NCBI GenBank assembly: GCA_030635005.1
Contig: DAOVZS010000016.1
Location: 1 to 19,507 of the forward strand
Reading direction: 5' to 3'
Length of the DNA: 19,507 nucleotides
DNA from: Thiomargarita sp.
GTDB lineage: Bacteria > Pseudomonadota > Gammaproteobacteria > Beggiatoales > Beggiatoaceae
Shown: positions 15,415 through 19,507 of the stretch, piece after piece
Numbering within the stretch: position 1 is the first letter of the stretch
Layout of the letters: each line of letters begins with the position of its first letter
Notes under the pieces: model-generated
Told to the model about the DNA's origin: nothing
Seen by the model: only the letters and a program-made list of their open reading frames with translations
The model's database searches: none
Position numbers and translations under genes: made by a program

Positions 15415-17322
15415 ATGATGCGCTATTTATTGTTCAGTCTATTTATGATGATGTGTGTTAATAGTCACGCTAATACCCAACAACGTTGGCAATTTGACGC
15501 TGCTTATCAAGCACTTCAAGACAATAATATAGCAGATTTTAAAAAGTTCTCCCGTGGGTTACAAAATTATTCCCTCTATTATTATTTGCGTTATCAATAT
15601 CTCAAACCACGACTCTCAACGGTATCCTCTTCTGAAATACGTACATTTTTAAAACGATATGGTCAGACTTATTTTGGAGATTCCTTACGTCGTCATTGGT
15701 TAAGTGTCTTAGCTAATAAGAAACATTGGAACACATTTTTACAGGTATATACGCCCCAAACGTCTACCCATTTGCGTTGTCACTATGTTTATGCACGTTT
15801 AATGACGCAAAGATATAAAAAAACGGCGCTGAAAGAAGCCAAACAATTATGGTTAGTGGGTAAATCACAACCAGAATCTTGTACGCCTGTTTTTCAGTAT
15901 CTAGAGAAACACACATTACTGACGCACAGCTTGGTATGGGATCGCATTAAATTATCAATGTCTAATGGGAAATTGAGCTTAGTCAATTATTTAGCCAAAC
16001 GTCTCGGAAAAACTGATCAAGCTTGGGTCGCACTGTGGCATGACATGCATCATAAACCAGAAAAAACACTGACTCATTTTAACAAACGTAATATTTCCAT
16101 AGTACGTGACATTATCTTGCATGGGATACGTCGTTTGGCCAGACAAGATTTTTTACAAGCCAAAAGTCATTGGAAAACCTTACAACAACGTTATCATTTT
16201 TCAACACAACAAAAAGGTGAAATGAAACGTGATTTAGCCCTCGCCAGTGTCAGAGCAAAACATCCCAAAGCCCTGCAGTGGCTGAAAGCAATCAAGAAAA
16301 AATATCTCACTGATAAAGTCAACATCACACGTCTAAAAATGGCTTTAAAAAAGAAACAGTGGAAAAATATACTGACATTTATTAAGGCACTGTCTCCCAA
16401 AGAACAAAATACCTTCCAATGGCGTTATTGGAAAGCACGTGCACTTGAAAAAACAAGAAAAAAAAACCAAGCACAAAAAATATATAAAAAATTGGCGAAA
16501 GAACGTGATTATTATGGTTTTTTAGCAGCTGATCGTATGGGCACGCCTTATAAAATGCAATATCACCCCATTACTTTAACGCAGACAAAAAAAAAACAAT
16601 TATTGAAAAATCCCAGTATTGCTGCTGCTCAGGAATTTTATGAGACAAAACAATTACCCAATGCACGACGTGAATGGAGATATGCACTGAAACACTTGTC
16701 CATCTCTCAAAAAGCCCAAGCTGCTGTATTGGCAAGTCAATGGGGATGGCATGATCAGGCTATCACCGCTGCTGCAAAAGCACGCCATTATGATGATTTA
16801 AAAGTGCGTTTCCCTTTACCCTATCGTCAGCAATTAACTGCAGAATCCAAACTGCAAAATGTTTATTTACCGTGGGTTTATGCCATCATACGTCAAGAAA
16901 CTGCTTTTTGGAGTACAGCACGTTCTCCTGTCGGTGCGTTGGGTTTAATGCAACTTATGCCCGCAACAGGAAAATTAGTCGCCAAAAAACTAGGGGTGAC
17001 TTTAAATACAACACAAGATATTTTAAAAATTGAGATTAATATCAAATTAGGTATCGCCTATTTACAACAGATGCTGACAAGATTTAAAGGCAACTATATG
17101 TTAGCCAGCGCTGCGTATAATGCGGGACCAGGTCGTTCGAAGCGATGGGCTGCAGAAAACGATTGTTTGCCAGCAGATATTTGGGTAGAATTAATTCAAT
17201 TTAATGAAACACGTAAATATGTACGCAGTGTGCTATTTTATACGCGTATTTTTGAATATCGGCTAAAACAAAAAACGCATCCGTTACGAATGACCCCGAT
17301 ACGTTCTGATCAATGTCTTTAA
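15415..17322 (+). CDS. slt: Soluble lytic murein transglycosylase Slt
   Basis: 635 residues, close to Slt70 of E. coli (about 645). A signal peptide (MMRYLLFSLFMMMCVNSHA) is followed by a long lysine-rich alpha-superhelical region (the U and L domains, about 25-460) and a C-terminal SLT catalytic domain. The catalytic Glu is Glu495 in YAIIRQETAF, with GALGLMQLMPATG and AYNAGPGRSKRW after it. It cuts the glycan strand of murein in the periplasm with formation of anhydromuramic acid. The ribosome binding site AGGAGA lies about 8 nt upstream; a second ATG directly after the first is an equal start candidate. TATACT at 15376-15381 may be the -10 of its promoter. No strong terminator follows. Confidence 0.95.
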   Translation: MMRYLLFSLFMMMCVNSHANTQQRWQFDAAYQALQDNNIADFKKFSRGLQNYSLYYYLRYQYLKPRLSTVSSSEIRTFLKRYGQTYFGDSLRRHWLSVLANKKHWNTFLQVYTPQTSTHLRCHYVYARLMTQRYKKTALKEAKQLWLVGKSQPESCTPVFQYLEKHTLLTHSLVWDRIKLSMSNGKLSLVNYLAKRLGKTDQAWVALWHDMHHKPEKTLTHFNKRNISIVRDIILHGIRRLARQDFLQAKSHWKTLQQRYHFSTQQKGEMKRDLALASVRAKHPKALQWLKAIKKKYLTDKVNITRLKMALKKKQWKNILTFIKALSPKEQNTFQWRYWKARALEKTRKKNQAQKIYKKLAKERDYYGFLAADRMGTPYKMQYHPITLTQTKKKQLLKNPSIAAAQEFYETKQLPNARREWRYALKHLSISQKAQAAVLASQWGWHDQAITAAAKARHYDDLKVRFPLPYRQQLTAESKLQNVYLPWVYAIIRQETAFWSTARSPVGALGLMQLMPATGKLVAKKLGVTLNTTQDILKIEINIKLGIAYLQQMLTRFKGNYMLASAAYNAGPGRSKRWAAENDCLPADIWVELIQFNETRKYVRSVLFYTRIFEYRLKQKTHPLRMTPIRSDQCL

Positions 17323-17413
17323 AACACGGCCCTGATATAAAAAAAGCCTTGTATTTTTTCAAGATGACCTTATAATAGTATTAATCAAGAGAAAAAAATA
17401 TTGATAAAAAGGC

Positions 17414-17441
17414 TTGACAGATTAAATTGAGTTGTTATAAT
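17414..17441 (+). promoter_or_regulatory. Sigma-70 promoter of the tRNA cluster
   Basis: TTGACA (17414-17419), 16-nt spacer, TATAAT (17436-17441), with TG just upstream of the -10 as in extended promoters. Transcription would begin near 17448, about 6 nt before tRNA-Gly. A second, weaker pair (TTGTAT 17349-17354, 16 nt, TATAAT 17371-17376) lies upstream. Confidence 0.88.
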
Positions 17442-17453
17442 GATGATTCAAAT

Positions 17454-17529
17454 GCGGGAATAGCTCAGCTGGTAGAGCACAACCTTGCCAAGGTTGGGGT
17501 CGCGAGTTCGAATCTCGTTTCCCGCTCCA
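17454..17529 (+). tRNA. tRNA-Gly (anticodon GCC)
   Basis: Full cloverleaf of 76 nt: acceptor GCGGGAA/TTCCCGC, D-stem GCTC/GAGC, anticodon loop TTGCCAA between CAACC and GGTTG, T-arm GCGAG-TTCGAAT-CTCGT, and encoded TCCA end. First gene of the cluster after the promoter. Confidence 0.98.
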
Positions 17530-17546
17530 TATTGATTTATTATTAA

Positions 17547-17618
17547 GGCTGGGTGGCAGAGTGGTAATGCAGCGGTTTGCAAAACCGTACCTCGCCGGTT
17601 CGAATCCGGCCTCAGCCT
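17547..17618 (+). tRNA. tRNA-Cys (anticodon GCA)
   Basis: Acceptor GGCTGGG/CTCAGCC with one G-U, anticodon loop TTGCAAA in stem CGGTT-type pairing, T-arm GCCGG-TTCGAAT-CCGGC, discriminator U73 as expected for Cys. The three bases after U73 are TTA, so CCA is not encoded, unlike its two neighbours. Confidence 0.97.
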
Positions 17619-17628
17619 TTATCCAATT

Positions 17629-17715
17629 GCCCGGGTGGCGGAATTGGTAGACGCAAAGGACTTAAAATCCTTTGACAGTAATGTCGTGCCGGTTCGAGTC
17701 CGGCCCCGGGTACCA
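17629..17715 (+). tRNA. tRNA-Leu (anticodon UAA)
   Basis: 87 nt with a long variable arm (GACAGTAATGTCGT), anticodon loop CTTAAAA, T-arm GCCGG-TTCGAGT-CCGGC and encoded ACCA end. The first acceptor pair is G1-U72, as in E. coli tRNA-Leu(UAA) from memory. It ends 5 nt before the next protein start. Confidence 0.98.
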
Positions 17716-17720
17716 TTTTC

Positions 17721-19265
17721 ATGTATTATACTGCACATTTTGGATTAACAGATACTCCATTTTCCATCACTCCTGATCCACATTACCTTTATTTAAGCAC
17801 GTGTCATGATGAAGCATTAGCACATTTATTATACGGTGTAAACGAAGGTTCTGGTTTTGTATTGCTTACGGGAGAGGTTGGCACCGGTAAAACTACCTTG
17901 TGTCGCACCTTAATGGAAAAATTACCTGAGACTGTAGATGTCGCATTATTACTTAATCCGCGTCTTTCTAGCATAGAATTGTTAATTGCTATGTTTGATG
18001 AGTTACGCATTAGCCATGATTCACAAAAAAATAACCATACATTCAAATATTTTACGGACATCCTCACCAGTTATTTACTGACTGCACATGCTGTAGGACG
18101 TCGTACCGTACTTATTCTTGATGAAGCACAAAATCTCTCCATCGAAGTCTTAGAACAATTACGCTTATTAACCAACCTAGAAACCACTAACCAGAAATTA
18201 TTACAAATTGTGTTAGTCGGTCAACCTGAGTTAAATAAGAAATTGGCGCGTAATCAACTACGTCAATTATCACAACGTATTACAGCCCGTTATAATTTAT
18301 CTCCCCTGTCTTTTCAAGAAACCAGAGCGTATATTAAACATCGTTTAAGTGTCAGTGGTGCCCAGCATTCCTTATTTACCTTTACAGCAAAATACCTAGT
18401 CTATCGTTATTCTAAGGGCATTCCACGTGTGATTAATATTCTTTGTGAACGTTCTTTATTAGGTGGATTTACCCAAAAAAAAACGCAGATAAATTACAAA
18501 ATAGTCCTTTTTGCTGAATCTGAAATTAACGGTAAAAGTATTAAGTTACCTTGGATTATAGGTATTGTATCCAGTATTTTATTGGTGAGTCTCTTCATTG
18601 GGACGTGGTTTTTTATGACAGTAACGAGTACGCCATTAACGCATCCTCTAACGCAACCCTCCCAACCGTACACAATCCCCTCTGCTCACACTGCAACAGA
18701 TTTTTTACACTTCTTAAAAACCTCCCCAGAAAATTCGGCAGTATTAACCTTATTTGAACTTTGGAAGCTAAAAAAAGCACCGCTTACCCATCAAAATATG
18801 TGTAAACAGGCCACACGTCAAGGGGTAGCATGTCTGGTTAGCAGTGGCACTTGGGCTGATCTTCACCGTTTAAATCGTCCCGCAGTCATCACATTAACAA
18901 TGGGAGATGTGGTTGTGACAGCATTACAGGATGATCGTGTGACATTAAAAATTTTGAATAAAGAATTTTCATTTTTGCAACGAGATCTGAATAAATATTG
19001 GACAGGCGCGTTTATGTTGTTATGGTCTCCTCCGAGTTTACCTTTGAAAACGATGAAAATAGGCAAAACGGATCACGCTGTGCTTTGGATCAGAAAACAC
19101 TTACCATATAGCAAAAATCGCTTATCTCTCCATTTTGACCTAGATTTAAAAGAACATGTCATTGCCTTTCAACATGCCCAAAATTTAAAACCTGATGGTA
19201 TTGTAGGAGAACAAACGATGCTTGTATTGCAAGCATTTTCAGATAAATATCCTTTATTACATTAA
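17721..19265 (+). CDS. ExeA/GspA-type AAA+ ATPase with transmembrane segment and peptidoglycan-binding domain
   Basis: 514 residues. The N-terminal AAA+ ATPase has Walker A GEVGTGKTT (51-59) and Walker B LILDEAQN with Asp134-Glu135. One membrane segment lies at about 276-299 (LPWIIGIVSSILLVSLFIG). The periplasmic part has a region like the degenerate C39-type domain of GspA proteins (about 330-450, with SGTWADLHRLNRPAV) and a C-terminal peptidoglycan-binding motif (about 465-510, AFQHAQNLKPDGIVGEQTM). ExeA with ExeB helps place the type II secretin through the cell wall; no exeB is beside it, and related ATPases also serve pili. The family-typical N-terminus MYYTAHFGLTDTPFSITPDP confirms the start, although no Shine-Dalgarno exists and tRNA-Leu ends 5 nt upstream. 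Confidence 0.9.
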   Translation: MYYTAHFGLTDTPFSITPDPHYLYLSTCHDEALAHLLYGVNEGSGFVLLTGEVGTGKTTLCRTLMEKLPETVDVALLLNPRLSSIELLIAMFDELRISHDSQKNNHTFKYFTDILTSYLLTAHAVGRRTVLILDEAQNLSIEVLEQLRLLTNLETTNQKLLQIVLVGQPELNKKLARNQLRQLSQRITARYNLSPLSFQETRAYIKHRLSVSGAQHSLFTFTAKYLVYRYSKGIPRVINILCERSLLGGFTQKKTQINYKIVLFAESEINGKSIKLPWIIGIVSSILLVSLFIGTWFFMTVTSTPLTHPLTQPSQPYTIPSAHTATDFLHFLKTSPENSAVLTLFELWKLKKAPLTHQNMCKQATRQGVACLVSSGTWADLHRLNRPAVITLTMGDVVVTALQDDRVTLKILNKEFSFLQRDLNKYWTGAFMLLWSPPSLPLKTMKIGKTDHAVLWIRKHLPYSKNRLSLHFDLDLKEHVIAFQHAQNLKPDGIVGEQTMLVLQAFSDKYPLLH

Positions 19266-19336
19266 GCTTCAATGCGTGAATTTCTATATACGCCCGTTGT
19301 CATTATTTTAATTCAGAGAATCTTGGTGGCAATGTT

Positions 19337-19507
19337 TTAGGATTGTTCCTTTCTCAATTTCCTAATTCTAGCAATGGTCAGTTTTGTTTTTTGGGCGATT
19401 GTTTTATCGTCTAAGATATCTAATAAGGCACAAGCGATGTTGAGTTGTTCTTCAAGCATACCAGCCTTCTTACCCACCACAATCCCAGCCTTTTTACCAG
19501 CCACGAT
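19337..19507 (-). CDS. C-terminal end of a Rpn/PD-(D/E)XK nuclease-family protein (partial)
   Basis: A minus-strand frame is open from the window edge to a TAA at 19339-19337, 56 residues visible. It begins with a tandem VAGKKAGI/VVGKKAGM repeat, then a helical tail (LNIACALLDILDDKTIAQKTKLTIARIRKLRKEQ). Tails of this kind, a Gly/Lys-rich repeat followed by a small helix-turn-helix-like end (ALLD..DDKTIAQKTKLT), are typical of Rpn family putative transposase/PD-(D/E)XK proteins that are multi-copy in sulfur bacteria and cyanobacteria. The nuclease domain itself would lie beyond the edge, so neither function nor intactness can be judged. It is convergent with the ExeA-like gene, with 71 nt between them holding no clear terminator. 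Confidence 0.6.
   Translation of the reverse strand: MVAGKKAGIVVGKKAGMLEEQLNIACALLDILDDKTIAQKTKLTIARIRKLRKEQS

Noticed and set aside
17323..17370. Terminator after slt
   Set aside because: An A-run and T-run (around 17340-17359) could pair weakly, but there is no GC-rich stem; I could not support a terminator.
17629..17720. tRNA-Leu as an integration site of a mobile element
   Set aside because: No integrase and no repeated 3' tRNA segment are seen downstream within the window.
17804..18067. Minus-strand frame opposite the ExeA-like ATPase domain
   Set aside because: It is the complement of conserved ATPase coding sequence, with no independent signals.

Overview
The window is AT-rich chromosomal DNA from a gammaproteobacterium. 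The gene set (type IV pilus minor pilins, RapZ, YajD, UbiG, Slt and an ExeA-like ATPase) is gammaproteobacterial. The presence of soeB/soeC-type sulfite dehydrogenase subunits points to a sulfur oxidiser; a Beggiatoaceae/Thiotrichales-like host is my best inference, made from remembered protein resemblance and not from a search.

Layout. (1) Positions 1-4946, minus strand: a minor-pilin operon in the order fimT-pilV-pilW-pilX-pilY1. The pilY1-like gene is the largest item in this part. It starts at 2178 and runs open off the left edge, so 726 codons are visible without a stop. (2) Positions 5131-7724, plus strand: metK and ahcY, which make S-adenosylmethionine and remove S-adenosylhomocysteine. 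(3) Positions 7784-12444: a tightly overlapped operon of rapZ, a mannose-family EIIA, ptsH (HPr), ptsI (EI) and mgtE. This is a PTS phosphorelay with no sugar permease in view, linked to a magnesium channel. (4) Position 12452 onward: ubiG, then yajD (HNH nuclease) with its own promoter, then soeB and soeC without a catalytic soeA. (5) slt, a soluble lytic transglycosylase. (6) A tRNA cluster, Gly(GCC)-Cys(GCA)-Leu(UAA), behind a near-consensus promoter, followed only 5 nt later by an ExeA/GspA-type ATPase gene. (7) The right edge holds the C-terminal end of a minus-strand Rpn/PD-(D/E)XK-type gene with a short internal tandem repeat.

A dispersed two-hairpin repeat occurs three times. There is a full copy and a shortened tandem copy between metK and ahcY. 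A third copy, in opposite orientation and 47/48 identical to the first, lies inside the PTS operon.

Most genes are ordinary housekeeping functions. The points I rate most worth checking are the mosaic PilY1-like adhesin with two Cys-His/PPGN repeats, the inverted repeat pair inside operons, the permease-less PTS-mgtE operon, soeBC without soeA, and the nearly leaderless ExeA-like gene abutting tRNA-Leu. I see no clear-cut new defence or mobile system.
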